From Chitinophaga pinensis (GTDB lineage: Bacteria > Bacteroidota > Bacteroidia > UKL13-3), in contig CAMDHZ010000001.1 of NCBI GenBank assembly GCA_945898275.1, positions 181,294 to 245,293 of the forward strand: a DNA stretch of 64,000 bases. The letters run 5' to 3'. The notes below the pieces were generated by a model. It was not told where the DNA came from, searched no databases, and saw only the letters and a program-made list of their open reading frames with translations. The position numbers and the translations under genes were made by a program. Positions 18,834 to 27,222 of this stretch are shown here, piece by piece; position 1 is the stretch's first letter; every line of letters starts with the position of its first letter.

Positions 18834-20849
18834 CTATTGAAATTTAGGAAAGGTTAACATAAAACTAGAGCCTTTACCTGCCTCACTTTCTACCCAAATT
18901 TTGCCACCATTTTTCTCTGTAAAGTCTTTACAAAGCATCAACCCCAAACCAGTTCCCTTTTCATTTGCAGTGCCTTGGGTGCTCACATTCATGTGTGCGG
19001 TAAAAAGCGATTCTAACTTTTGAACATCAATTCCAACACCATTGTCTATGACGGATATTTGATGGTAATTATCAAACTCTTCAGACAGAATGCTTACTTC
19101 TCCACCTTCTTTAGTAAACTTTAAGGCATTAGATAGCAAATTCCTTAAAACCAGGTTCACCATATTTGCATCTGCATACAAAAATGCATCTTGATCAGTT
19201 TCGTTGTGCAAAGCAATATTTTTTTGAATGGCCATGGTTCTAAGCATGCCAATATTTTCTTCAGCCAAAGCATACAGGTTAACTTTCTTTGGTTCAACCC
19301 GAACCCCCTTTATTTGCCCACTGGCCCAAACGAGTAAGTTCTCGAGTAAATCGATGGTGTTTTGAACCGATGCCGCTACTTCCTTACCAAACTCCTGTTG
19401 CGAACTGGCCTCATAAGAAGGATTACTCACTAAATCAAAGTACAATTTCATGGTGGTAAGATTGTTTCTTAAATCGTGCGAGATGATGGAGAAAAAGCGA
19501 TCTTTCACTTGATTAAGCTGACTTAATTGCTCTTTTTGAATGGATATTTCTTGATTCTTAATCTCCAATTCGGTTAAACCTCGCTTAAGTTGTTTGTTTA
19601 TTTTTCGATTCTCAGAAATGAAATAAACGAACAAAAAGATGAGCAGCACTAACAATACAGACAAAGCAATAAAGAAATTCTTCACCTGATTGGTTTGCCT
19701 CAATTGCATGGCTTTTATTTCATCTTCCTTCTTGAAAATTTCTATTTCTGCTTGCTTTTTTTCTGCTTCGTAATGCAATTGTAAATCGGATGTTCTTCTT
19801 AGAATTGAATCATTGAACAAGGAGTCTTTAATTTCATTGCTTAAACTTTGATATGCTTTTGAGGTTTGTTTATCGTTTAGGGAACGGTATAAATCTGCCA
19901 ATCCTTCATAAGCCTCTTCCAACTCTATTTTCATGCCAGTTTCTTTGGCTAGATTAGTTACTTTTCTATACTCAGTTGCAGCTAGTTCGTAATCTTTTAA
20001 CTTAGCATGTGACTTAGCCAAGCCAAGTAAACTACGGGTTTGTAAAGGTGTAATTTTTAACCCATTTGATATGTTGTTTGCAAAGGAATATTGCTCCACT
20101 GCTAATGTATATGACTTAAGTTCAAAACTTAAATCTCCCATATTAATGTAGGTGGCGGCTATACCTGCCTTATTTCCTAATTCTTTATACAGGTTCAAAG
20201 CCTTTTTGTAAGCATCTTCAGCTTTCTTTACTTGACCTTGCCGAGCATACCAAAGACCAACTTGTTCATAAGAGCTCAATAACCTAAACCTATCTTTTCT
20301 TTGCTCAAATAACTTTATGGCTTTTAGGTTAAACTCTATGGCCTTGCTAAAATTATTTTGTCTACTATATACATCTGCCAAAGAGGTATAGGTATTTAAC
20401 AAACCTGATTCAACCTTGGCCGATTCAAAATACCTTAACGCGGATAAATAATTCTCAACCGCCAAAGAAAATCTTCCTTGCGCATGATAAGAATTCCCCA
20501 ATAAATATTTAAAGTGGGCATGGTAAAGTTGTAGATTCCATTGCTCAGAAATCTGCACTGCCTTTTGCAGATCGCTAGCAGCTTGGGCAAATCTTCCTGA
20601 ATTAATCTGGAGAATTGCCAATTGCTTAGCGGCTTCACACCAAGTAATGAATTCTTTGTGCTCCTCGCTCGCAGCAAGTACCTCCATCAATTGGGCTTCG
20701 GCAAGTGCTGGATTAACATAAACCAATGCCGTTGCCTGTTGAAGCTTAATAGAAATAGAATCTTGTGCTATAGCCTTTCCCTCTATTGCGGAAAAATGGC
20801 AAATAACAACAATCAATAATTTACAAAAATATGTTCTAAGTTTAAACAC
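18834..20849 (-). CDS. TPR sensor histidine kinase, HisKA type
   Basis: 671 residues. The start is GTG at 20849, sharing one base with the stop of the response regulator upstream (TAGTG), so translation is coupled. Signal peptide, then about seven TPRs (residues 40-340, e.g. YLLGNSYHAQGRFSLAVENY), a coiled segment, a TM helix at 390-412, a second coil, the H-box RFFSIISHDLRNNLTTMK (His458) and a full ATPase domain (NLLSNALKFT, DNGVGID, GTGLGLMLCKDF). The cognate regulator is the OmpR-type protein encoded immediately upstream. Confidence 0.94.
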   Translation of the reverse strand: MFKLRTYFCKLLIVVICHFSAIEGKAIAQDSISIKLQQATALVYVNPALAEAQLMEVLAASEEHKEFITWCEAAKQLAILQINSGRFAQAASDLQKAVQISEQWNLQLYHAHFKYLLGNSYHAQGRFSLAVENYLSALRYFESAKVESGLLNTYTSLADVYSRQNNFSKAIEFNLKAIKLFEQRKDRFRLLSSYEQVGLWYARQGQVKKAEDAYKKALNLYKELGNKAGIAATYINMGDLSFELKSYTLAVEQYSFANNISNGLKITPLQTRSLLGLAKSHAKLKDYELAATEYRKVTNLAKETGMKIELEEAYEGLADLYRSLNDKQTSKAYQSLSNEIKDSLFNDSILRRTSDLQLHYEAEKKQAEIEIFKKEDEIKAMQLRQTNQVKNFFIALSVLLVLLIFLFVYFISENRKINKQLKRGLTELEIKNQEISIQKEQLSQLNQVKDRFFSIISHDLRNNLTTMKLYFDLVSNPSYEASSQQEFGKEVAASVQNTIDLLENLLVWASGQIKGVRVEPKKVNLYALAEENIGMLRTMAIQKNIALHNETDQDAFLYADANMVNLVLRNLLSNALKFTKEGGEVSILSEEFDNYHQISVIDNGVGIDVQKLESLFTAHMNVSTQGTANEKGTGLGLMLCKDFTEKNGGKIWVESEAGKGSSFMLTFPKFQ

Positions 20850-21562
20850 TAAACAGCAGTGTTTTCTATAAGCTTGAACCCAGAACCATGTACATTGATT
20901 ATTTCTACATTTGGCTCGTCTTTCAACAGCTTTCTTAACTTATTTATATAAACATCTAGGTTACGCGCAGTATAAAAATCATCTCTTCCCCAAACGCTTA
21001 ACAACAAACTATTGCGGGTAAGCAGTACGTTTTTATTCTTGACAAATAACTTAAGTAACTCTGCTTCTGTGGCGCTAATGCGCTTTTCCATCCCATGACT
21101 GTAAACTACTAAATGATTAGGAATGTCTATTTTCATTCCTGCAAGTTCATAAACCTCTTCTTTCACTATAATTTCTGGCTTTACTACTGCCGAACGCTTA
21201 AGAATTGCCCTAAGCCTTGCCAATAACTCTTGCGTGCTAAACGGCTTGGTAATGTATTCATCTGCTCCCAGTCCGAAGCCCTTTAATTTATCCTCTTCGC
21301 TGCTGTTGGCAGTTAAAAATACCAAAGGTGTAAATGCGTCCTGTTCTCTAATTAATTTGGCTAATTCAAAACCATTTTTCTTTGGCATGTTCACATCCAA
21401 TAAACATAAATCAAAGCGTTCTTTTTGAAAAACCTGCCATGCTTCCTCTCCGTCTTTACATAAACGAGTAGTGAAAGCATTCAATTTCAAATTCTCTTTT
21501 AATAGTGTTGCTAAAGTAATATCGTCTTCAACAACTAAAATATGTGGTAAAGATTCTTGCAT
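20849..21562 (-). CDS. OmpR/PhoB-family response regulator
   Basis: 237 residues. Receiver domain with acidic residues VEDD (11-14), phospho-acceptor Asp56 (LLDVNMP), switch Thr (VFLTANSS) and Lys (YITKPFS). The C-terminal winged helix (about 140-235) contains ISATEAELLKLFVKNKN and DVYINKLRKLL, typical of the PhoB DNA-binding fold. It is first in a two-gene operon with the TPR kinase. The targets are unknown. Confidence 0.94.
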   Translation of the reverse strand: MQESLPHILVVEDDITLATLLKENLKLNAFTTRLCKDGEEAWQVFQKERFDLCLLDVNMPKKNGFELAKLIREQDAFTPLVFLTANSSEEDKLKGFGLGADEYITKPFSTQELLARLRAILKRSAVVKPEIIVKEEVYELAGMKIDIPNHLVVYSHGMEKRISATEAELLKLFVKNKNVLLTRNSLLLSVWGRDDFYTARNLDVYINKLRKLLKDEPNVEIINVHGSGFKLIENTAV

Positions 21563-21679
21563 AGATTTGTGATTACCTCACGAAATTATTACTTTTACCA
21601 TCAATAAAGTAATATCGTTTTCCCCTTAACTGCTACTTTTAAGACTTACTTTAGATTTTTTAAAGAAATAATTAAGCAA

Positions 21680-22573
21680 ATGAACTTGGCTCAGGCTCTT
21701 ATTCTCCTAAGAATTCCATTTTCCTTCTTTTTGTCGCCTGTTTTCTTTTTTGCATTTGCAATGAGCGATAGTCCAGACTTCCTTAAAATGGCCGCCTTAT
21801 TTATAGCCTTGCATTTGTTTATTTATCCGGCTTCTAATGCCTATAACAGTTATATGGATCAAGATGAAGGCAGTATAGGCGGACTTAAAAACCCACCCAA
21901 AGCGGGTATTCTTGTTTTGTGGCTATCAATTTTATTTAATGCGATTGGGTTTATAATTGTTTATTTTATGATTGGCCGTTTAGCTTTCATTCTTTTAGCA
22001 GCTTATGTACTTGCTTCAACACTGTATAGCTGGAAAGCTGTTAGGCTCAAACAATATGCTATCCTTAGCTTCTTAACGGTGATGTTTTTTCAAGGGGCAT
22101 GTATTTATAGTTTAGTGTTTTTATTTGGACAAGTATGTTCTTACGATTTGGCACTAGCCCAAGTCAACTACAAAATTCCAGCAATCATAAGTTCTATATT
22201 AATTGCAGGAGTTTATCCAATGACTCAAATTTATCAACATAAAGCCGATGCAAAAAGTGGGGTAAACACCTTGAGTATGTCATTAGGAATTAAAGGTACT
22301 TTTATGTTCTGTGGGAACGCTTTTGGCATAGCTACAGCGCTGTTAGGATACCATTTCTTTCAACTTCAACAATCACATCTTTTTTATATTTTTCTTTTGT
22401 TTAACTTTCCTCTTGTTGCCTTTTTCTTATGGTGGGCTTATAAAGTTTGGGACGACCCAAACCAAGCAAATTTTAGATATACCATGATGTTAAACAAAAC
22501 TTCTTCTATTGCAATGGTGTTGTATTTTACATTAGTATACTTCATCAAACACACCAATGAGCTACCTTTCTAA
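21680..22573 (+). CDS. UbiA-family prenyltransferase
   Basis: 297 residues with about eight TM helices. The first polar motif N56-SYMD60-QD62-EGS corresponds to the NDxxDxxxD prenyl-diphosphate site. The second, YQHKADAKSGVNTLS near residue 190, corresponds to the DxxxGxxT region with fewer acidic residues than usual. Such enzymes attach an isoprenoid to an aromatic acceptor in the membrane. The 3' end overlaps the type III polyketide synthase gene by 17 bp, so the acceptor may be that enzyme's phenolic product. This is inference from gene pairing. MenA/UbiA-like quinone synthesis is the alternative, but no quinone genes are nearby. Confidence 0.85.
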   Translation: MNLAQALILLRIPFSFFLSPVFFFAFAMSDSPDFLKMAALFIALHLFIYPASNAYNSYMDQDEGSIGGLKNPPKAGILVLWLSILFNAIGFIIVYFMIGRLAFILLAAYVLASTLYSWKAVRLKQYAILSFLTVMFFQGACIYSLVFLFGQVCSYDLALAQVNYKIPAIISSILIAGVYPMTQIYQHKADAKSGVNTLSMSLGIKGTFMFCGNAFGIATALLGYHFFQLQQSHLFYIFLLFNFPLVAFFLWWAYKVWDDPNQANFRYTMMLNKTSSIAMVLYFTLVYFIKHTNELPF

Positions 22574-23636
22574 TATTGGCCTTGCCTTTCCAGAAAACAA
22601 ATACTCGCAAGAGCAATTGCTTTCATACATGCTCAGTTGTTATCGGTTTGAACCAAAAGAGGCGCAAAAGCTTAGCTTAATGTATGGGCGAAGCGGTATT
22701 CAAAACCGCTATAGTGTGTTAAAAGATTTTGGTTTGAACCAAAATGCTGATGAAGGTTTTTTTGAGTTGGGTAAAGAGGTTCCTATTTCTAAAAGAATGA
22801 GCACCTACTTTGAACATGCGCCAAACCTTGCAGCCGCAGCTTCTAAAAGAGCAATTCAGGAACAACATATTACCCATTTAATAACTGTTTCTTGCACCGG
22901 AATGGCAGCGCCTGGTTTAGACTTAATGCTATTGCAAGAGTTAAACTTGTCTCCCAACACGCCTAGAACTTCTGTAAATTTTATGGGTTGTTATGCCTTG
23001 TTTCATGCCTTTAAAATGGCAGATGCAATTTGCAACTCAACCGAAGATTCACGCGTTTTAGTGGTATCTGTGGAGCTTTGCACCTTGCATTTCAATCAAC
23101 AAAAAAGTACAGATATCATGGCTGCAAATCTCTTGTTTGGAGATGGTGCAGCAGCATGTATCATTAGTTCTAAACCTCCTGCGCAAGCCTATTTTAAATT
23201 TAGCAACTTCTATTCAAAAGTAATTTACAAAGGTAAAGCAGACATGGCTTGGCACATTCATGAAGATGGCTTCTTAATGACCCTAAGCGCTTATATCCCA
23301 CAGTTGATTGAAGAAGGACTTGGAACCATCATTCAAGATGCCTTGCAACATTTATCCTGTGATTTTAATGATATTCAACATTGGGCCATTCACCCGGGTG
23401 GAAGAAAAATCGTGGACGGTATTTCGAATATACTTCAGGCGAATTCGGTTCAAACCGAAACCCCTTTGAAACATTCTTATGAAGTATTAAAAGAAGTAGG
23501 AAACCTTAGCAGCACTACCTTGCTACATGTACTCAACAAAATATTACAACTGCCAGATTATAACCCACAACAAAAGGTTTTTGCTGCTGGTTTTGGACCA
23601 GGACTTACCGTAGAAACCTGTGTATTTAACGCTTAA
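22557..23636 (+). CDS. type III polyketide synthase (chalcone synthase-like)
   Basis: 359 residues. The thiolase-fold catalytic triad is visible: Cys113 (TVSCTGMAAPG), His279 (WAIHPGGRK) and Asn316 (EVGNLSSTT). The GFGPG signature loop is at 345-349 (AAGFGPGLTVE). The enzyme condenses an acyl-CoA starter with malonyl-CoA units to an alkylresorcinol, alkylpyrone or related product. The starter is unknown. It is translationally coupled to the UbiA prenyltransferase. The gene holds three GGTTYRAACC motifs. Its stop overlaps the convergent AAA+ gene by 4 bp, so the cluster ends here with no visible oxidase or methyltransferase. Confidence 0.93.
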   Translation: MSYLSNIGLAFPENKYSQEQLLSYMLSCYRFEPKEAQKLSLMYGRSGIQNRYSVLKDFGLNQNADEGFFELGKEVPISKRMSTYFEHAPNLAAAASKRAIQEQHITHLITVSCTGMAAPGLDLMLLQELNLSPNTPRTSVNFMGCYALFHAFKMADAICNSTEDSRVLVVSVELCTLHFNQQKSTDIMAANLLFGDGAAACIISSKPPAQAYFKFSNFYSKVIYKGKADMAWHIHEDGFLMTLSAYIPQLIEEGLGTIIQDALQHLSCDFNDIQHWAIHPGGRKIVDGISNILQANSVQTETPLKHSYEVLKEVGNLSSTTLLHVLNKILQLPDYNPQQKVFAAGFGPGLTVETCVFNA

Positions 23637-26236
23637 GACGATTGTTTAAAGCCAATACTTCTTGGACCTGAATTTGGCTTATCTTCTATTTTAAATTCTT
23701 CCACATCCTCAAATAAAATAGTATTAATCATTTCAATGGTACGTTGTTCTGAAGGTAGTTTTGCCAACCTGAGGTGTTGATTTTTAATGGTTTCCTCAAT
23801 CACTTTTCTCACATTTCTGGCATTCCCAAAATATTGATTTCTGTTCTGATGAATAAACTCGAGGTACTTACTTAAATGAGCCGCAGCAGCTTCATCAGGC
23901 TTTACAGAATTGGAATGAAGCATTTTTAAAGTGATGTCGAATAATTGCTTTGCATCATAATCTTCAAACTTAAGTTCCCTATCAAAACGTGAATGTAAAC
24001 CTGGATTACTTTCTAAGAACCTGCGCATGTTTTCGGTATAGCCAGCAACAATTACTACAAAAGACCCACGTTTATCTTCCATGCGTTTTAAAATAGTTTC
24101 TATTGCCTCTTTACCAAAGTCGTTTTCACCACCTTCGCTTAAGGCATAGGCTTCATCAATAAACAAAACACCGCCTTGTGCTTTGTCTAAAACTTCGGCA
24201 GTTTTAATGGCAGTTTGCCCAACATAGGCCCCTACTAATCCTTGACGGTCGCATTCTACTAAGTTACCACGTTCTAAAATTCCTAACGCTTTATAAATCT
24301 GTGCGAGAATGCGGGCCACTGTGGTTTTTCCGGTTCCAGGATTTCCTGTAAATACGGCATGTAAAGAAAAGCTTTGACGCACATCCTTTCCAATTTCTCG
24401 ATAGAAACGAACCAATTTAACTAACTCATCTATCTCTGTCTTTACGGCATCCAAGCCAATCATGTTATGCAAGGTATTTAAGGCTTGCTTAAGCAAATCT
24501 TCATCTACAGGAATATCTGCATAGCCTTTTTCTTTGCCTTCAAATATTTTTTGGATGTCTTCTTTGTGAATGGTAGACAACTCATCTTTGTTAAGCGCCG
24601 AAGGATTTAGGTTAGTCATAATACGCAAGCCCATGTTCATCTTGCTTTCATCAATAACTGTATTGACATACCTGGCATTTCCAAACATATTGTCTCTACC
24701 CCTATAAGCATCCACTAACATTTTATAGAGATAATCATTGGCAGACTCACTGAGTTTAACACCTCTTTTTTCCATGGTAAACTCAGCAATTTGCATCAAT
24801 TCTTGTGGCAGGTAATCTGCAAACTCATAGAACATGCTAAACCTAGAACGCATGCCGGGATTAGATTCTAAAAAGCTATTCATTTCACTTGGATATCCAG
24901 CCACAATCACAGCCAAATCGCCTCCCCCATCGCTCATTTCTTTGAGTAAAATTTCAATGGCTTCCTTACCAAAATCTTTCGAATCATCATTTTTTCTGGC
25001 AAGTGCATAGGCCTCATCAATAAAGAGAATTCCACCTTTTGCCTTCTTAATAACCTCTTTGGTTTTTGGAGCTGTTTGTCCAATGTATTCAGCTACCAAA
25101 TCACCACGGTCTACCTCCACCACATGGCCTTTGCTCAACAAACCCATTTGATGGTAAATTTTGCCTAACATTTTGGCTACAGTGGTTTTACCAGTTCCTG
25201 GATTACCAGTGAAAACAGCATGAAGATTGATTTTTTCGCTGTCATCAAATCCTTTTTCTTTTCTAATCTTTAAAAAGTTAAGGTAGGTCGTGTATTCTTT
25301 AACTTTCTTTTTAATTGCAGATAACCCAATGAGAGCATCTAATTCATTGAGCACCTCTTCTATACTTTCTTCGCCAGCAACTGTAGGCGTAGGCAACTCG
25401 CGAGGTTTTGCTTTTGGTACCACCACTACAGGTTCTTTAAATTCTGGACCTACTTCAAAGGCAATGGTAGCAATTACTTGGTCCATAAATACTACAGAAA
25501 TGGTATAAGAATCTATGCCCCAAGTGCCTTTGAGTTCATTGCCCCAACCAATGGCACATTCAAATTTTTGTTCTCGGGTTTCCACAAACAATAATTTATC
25601 TATAGAACCTTTGAGCTGACCAGTATGGGTATGGAAAAGGAAGTTTAATTCACAAGGCCAAATTGGCACTTCAGAAATGATGTTTTCCATTTCCAATTCA
25701 AGCCAAACATAGCGCGTTTCTTCACTACCAAATACTGAGTAATATTTCCTTTGAGGCTTATCTAGCAAAGTATCCGGACCTTCAAATAATTTAATTTTAG
25801 TGATATTAAAGAAAGGATTTACGGTATCTGAAACCACGCCCAGGTCGATAATATAAAACAACCTTTCGGCAACAAACACGCCATCAATCCAAGCTTCCCA
25901 GCGGTAAACACCTTTTTTCCAGTAGTTCCCAGGGTTTTTAACGCCCCAGCCTTCCCGAACAAAAACAATGTTTTCATCTTTAGTGATGGATCTGTTTGCG
26001 GTTAAATTGCAAATGATAGAACCATCTTCATCGTTCACACATTTTAGATTGATGTTAACCTCCCAATCATTTTCATCAAAAAGTTTGTTAAAAAATGAAA
26101 GCTCGCAATAAATAAACGAGCATTCAGACTCATCGAAGACAAGTCTATACTTTTTTTCGTTATTGGCTAGCCATTCGGTTGAACCAAATATTTTAAGGTC
26201 ACGAAATTTGTAATTATTGAGCAGGTCCTTAGTCAT
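23633..26236 (-). CDS. tandem AAA+ ATPase of the CbxX/CfqX (EccA-like) family with beta-rich N-terminus
   Basis: 867 residues. Two CbxX-type AAA+ modules are complete: Walker A GNPGTGKT at 344-351 and 631-638, Walker B LFIDEAYAL at 404-412 and 691-699, sensor segments IVAGYPSEM and IVAGYTENM, and FGNARYVN/FGNARNVR sensor-2 regions. Residues 1-280 contain no ATPase motif. They look like two similar beta-sandwich units, each ending in a Y-x-V/W...D-V...F pattern. A Pro-rich hinge (KAKPRELPTPTV) joins them to the first module. The CbxX family includes rubisco activases and the type VII secretion ATPase EccA. Neither rubisco nor ESX genes occur here, so the client is unknown. Confidence 0.88.
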   Translation of the reverse strand: MTKDLLNNYKFRDLKIFGSTEWLANNEKKYRLVFDESECSFIYCELSFFNKLFDENDWEVNINLKCVNDEDGSIICNLTANRSITKDENIVFVREGWGVKNPGNYWKKGVYRWEAWIDGVFVAERLFYIIDLGVVSDTVNPFFNITKIKLFEGPDTLLDKPQRKYYSVFGSEETRYVWLELEMENIISEVPIWPCELNFLFHTHTGQLKGSIDKLLFVETREQKFECAIGWGNELKGTWGIDSYTISVVFMDQVIATIAFEVGPEFKEPVVVVPKAKPRELPTPTVAGEESIEEVLNELDALIGLSAIKKKVKEYTTYLNFLKIRKEKGFDDSEKINLHAVFTGNPGTGKTTVAKMLGKIYHQMGLLSKGHVVEVDRGDLVAEYIGQTAPKTKEVIKKAKGGILFIDEAYALARKNDDSKDFGKEAIEILLKEMSDGGGDLAVIVAGYPSEMNSFLESNPGMRSRFSMFYEFADYLPQELMQIAEFTMEKRGVKLSESANDYLYKMLVDAYRGRDNMFGNARYVNTVIDESKMNMGLRIMTNLNPSALNKDELSTIHKEDIQKIFEGKEKGYADIPVDEDLLKQALNTLHNMIGLDAVKTEIDELVKLVRFYREIGKDVRQSFSLHAVFTGNPGTGKTTVARILAQIYKALGILERGNLVECDRQGLVGAYVGQTAIKTAEVLDKAQGGVLFIDEAYALSEGGENDFGKEAIETILKRMEDKRGSFVVIVAGYTENMRRFLESNPGLHSRFDRELKFEDYDAKQLFDITLKMLHSNSVKPDEAAAAHLSKYLEFIHQNRNQYFGNARNVRKVIEETIKNQHLRLAKLPSEQRTIEMINTILFEDVEEFKIEDKPNSGPRSIGFKQSS

Positions 26237-26282
26237 GGTAGTTTAGAATTGGTGTATCAATACAACAATATTTTAGCCAAAA

Positions 26283-26305
26283 ATTGTGCGCATGGTATGC
26301 ACAAA
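26283..26305. promoter_or_regulatory. possible operator upstream of the AAA+ gene
   Basis: Imperfect inverted repeat TTGTGC...GCACAA (TGTGC at 26285-26289, GCACA at 26299-26303), 47 bp upstream of the AAA+ start codon. Its layout recalls CRP/FNR-type operators. There is no other support. Confidence 0.25.
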
Positions 26306-26422
26306 ATTTATAAAAAAATGTTAACAGCAATTAAGCCATTAGAAATTAGCCACTTATTATTTAAACGTTTAAAATAAATTACTTAATTCTTACCATTAAG
26401 AGAATCAATTTGAAAATAATAC

Positions 26423-26452
26423 TTGCAAATTGTTGGTAGAGCGTTAAATTCG
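26423..26452 (+). promoter_or_regulatory. promoter of tRNA-Ser
   Basis: TTG at 26423-26425, a 19-base spacer and TAAATTCG at 26445-26452. The flanking ATACTTGCAAAT is shared with the tRNA-Pro promoter, which supports both calls. Confidence 0.65.
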
Positions 26453-26477
26453 CACCTCTTAAGAATTCAGCCGCCAC

Positions 26478-26569
26478 GGAGAGATGGGTGAGAGGCTGAA
26501 ACCACCGGTTTGCTAAACCGACGTAGGTAGTAATATCTACCGCGGGTTCGAATCCCGCTCTCTCCGCCA
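26478..26569 (+). tRNA. tRNA-Ser (anticodon GCT)
   Basis: Acceptor stem GGAGAGA/TCTCTCC, anticodon loop TTGCTAA within the stem CGGT/ACCG, a long variable arm typical of a class II tRNA (TAGGTAGTAATATCTA) and the T-arm GCGGGTTCGAATCCCGC. CCA is encoded at 26567-26569. The GCT anticodon reads AGC/AGU serine codons. Confidence 0.95.
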
Positions 26570-26574
26570 CTAGA

Positions 26575-26601
26575 TGCCAGCAAATTTTGTTGGCATTTTT
26601 T
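26575..26601 (+). terminator. terminator after tRNA-Ser
   Basis: Stem TGCCAGCAAA/TTTGTTGGCA (one G-T pair) followed by a run of six T, 6 bases after the encoded CCA. Confidence 0.8.
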
Positions 26602-26623
26602 GTTTCATTAGGGATGGTGTCTC

Positions 26624-26735
26624 TTTCTCCTCACTCTTGCTCAATACTGTTTAGGGACACCCTTTCTCACTCTTGCTCTATACTGTTTAGGTTCACCCTT
26701 TCTCCTCACTCTTGCTCTATACTGTTTAGGTACCC
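26624..26735. repeat. three tandem copies of a 36-39 bp unit
   Basis: Copies at 26624-26662, 26663-26698 and 26699-26735 share CACTCTTGCTC(A/T)ATACTGTTTAGG and differ mainly at the end (GGGACACCC, GGTTCACCC, GGTACCCGC). The second lacks three bases. The third runs directly into the 22-bp array. No coding potential. The head-to-tail arrangement recalls multi-copy protein-binding ends of some IS elements, but no transposase gene is present. Confidence 0.85.
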
Positions 26736-26838
26736 GCTTGGATTAACATAGGTACCCCCTTGGATTAACATAGGTACCCGCTCGGATTAACATGGGTACC
26801 CCCTCCGCGTAACATGTGTACCCCCTCTGCGTATCATG
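26729..26838. repeat. five tandem 22-bp repeats
   Basis: Units start at 26729, 26751, 26773, 26795 and 26817, each exactly 22 bp. The core is GGTACCC(G/C)C(T/C), then GGATTAACAT in units 1-3 and GCGTAACAT or GCGTATCAT in units 4-5. Divergence increases from left to right. The array is non-coding and lacks the unique spacers a CRISPR would show. The bases just after it hold a short direct repeat, GTGTAAAC twice. Confidence 0.9.
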
Positions 26839-26900
26839 CGAGAGTGTAAACCAGACTGTGTAAACTCTTTTTTTTAATCTTTTAAAATCTGTGAAAATCT

Positions 26901-26953
26901 GTGGCATCTGTGAGAGAATGGGTGGCTCACAGATATCACAGATAAACACAGAA
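26901..26953. repeat. 53-bp intergenic element, copy 1
   Basis: It contains the perfect inverted repeat ATCTGTGAG (26906-26914)/CTCACAGAT (26926-26934) and trailing CACAGAT...CACAGAA units. A second copy at 27082-27134 differs at about three positions. It is preceded by a further TCTGTGAAAATCTGTG stretch. Sequences of this CTGTG-rich type are dispersed in many Bacteroidota intergenic regions; that is a general recollection and was not checked here. Confidence 0.8.
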
Positions 26954-27081
26954 ATATAGGGCTTAAGGACTATTCTGAGAAATCTTTGTTATAGTTGATA
27001 ACGCCTTGGCTGCCACTCCTTAGAGGCAAAAAGAGGCAGCTTGCTACAAAACAATCCTAAAGGGATTGAATATGAATAAAA
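26954..27081. other. non-coding stretch between the two 53-bp copies
   Basis: No gene is evident. It holds the inverted repeats GCTGCC/GGCAGC (27009-27014 and 27035-27040) and CAATCC-TAAAG-GGATTG (27052-27068). Together with the flanking copies it makes a small repeat island. Relics of an RNA or mobile element are possible but unproven. Confidence 0.5.
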
Positions 27082-27134
27082 GTGGCATCTGTGAGAGAAA
27101 GGGTGGCTCACAGATAGCACAGATAATCACAGAA
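27082..27134. repeat. 53-bp intergenic element, copy 2
   Basis: Direct repeat of 26901-26953 with about 50 of 53 bases identical, including the inverted repeat ATCTGTGAG (27087-27095)/CTCACAGAT (27107-27115). The palindrome arms are unchanged and the differences lie in the loop and tail. Confidence 0.8.
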
Positions 27135-27222
27135 GCAAATACTCAAAATTGCATAAGAAAGAATCTATAAACAATATCACTTGTAAAAAAAACAAACTAT
27201 CCTTGTGCTATAAATTCAATTT

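Noticed and set aside
26379..26570. Minus-strand frame of 63 codons beginning MAERAGFEPAVD
   Set aside because: It is the antisense of tRNA-Ser; this AERAGFEP-type peptide is a familiar false gene produced by tRNA sequence.
26624..26838. CRISPR array
   Set aside because: Units are contiguous without unique spacers, diverge steadily, and no cas gene is present.
26743..26949. 68-codon minus-strand frame across the repeat array
   Set aside because: It is read straight through 22-bp repeats and the CTGTG element, with no family resemblance and no start context.
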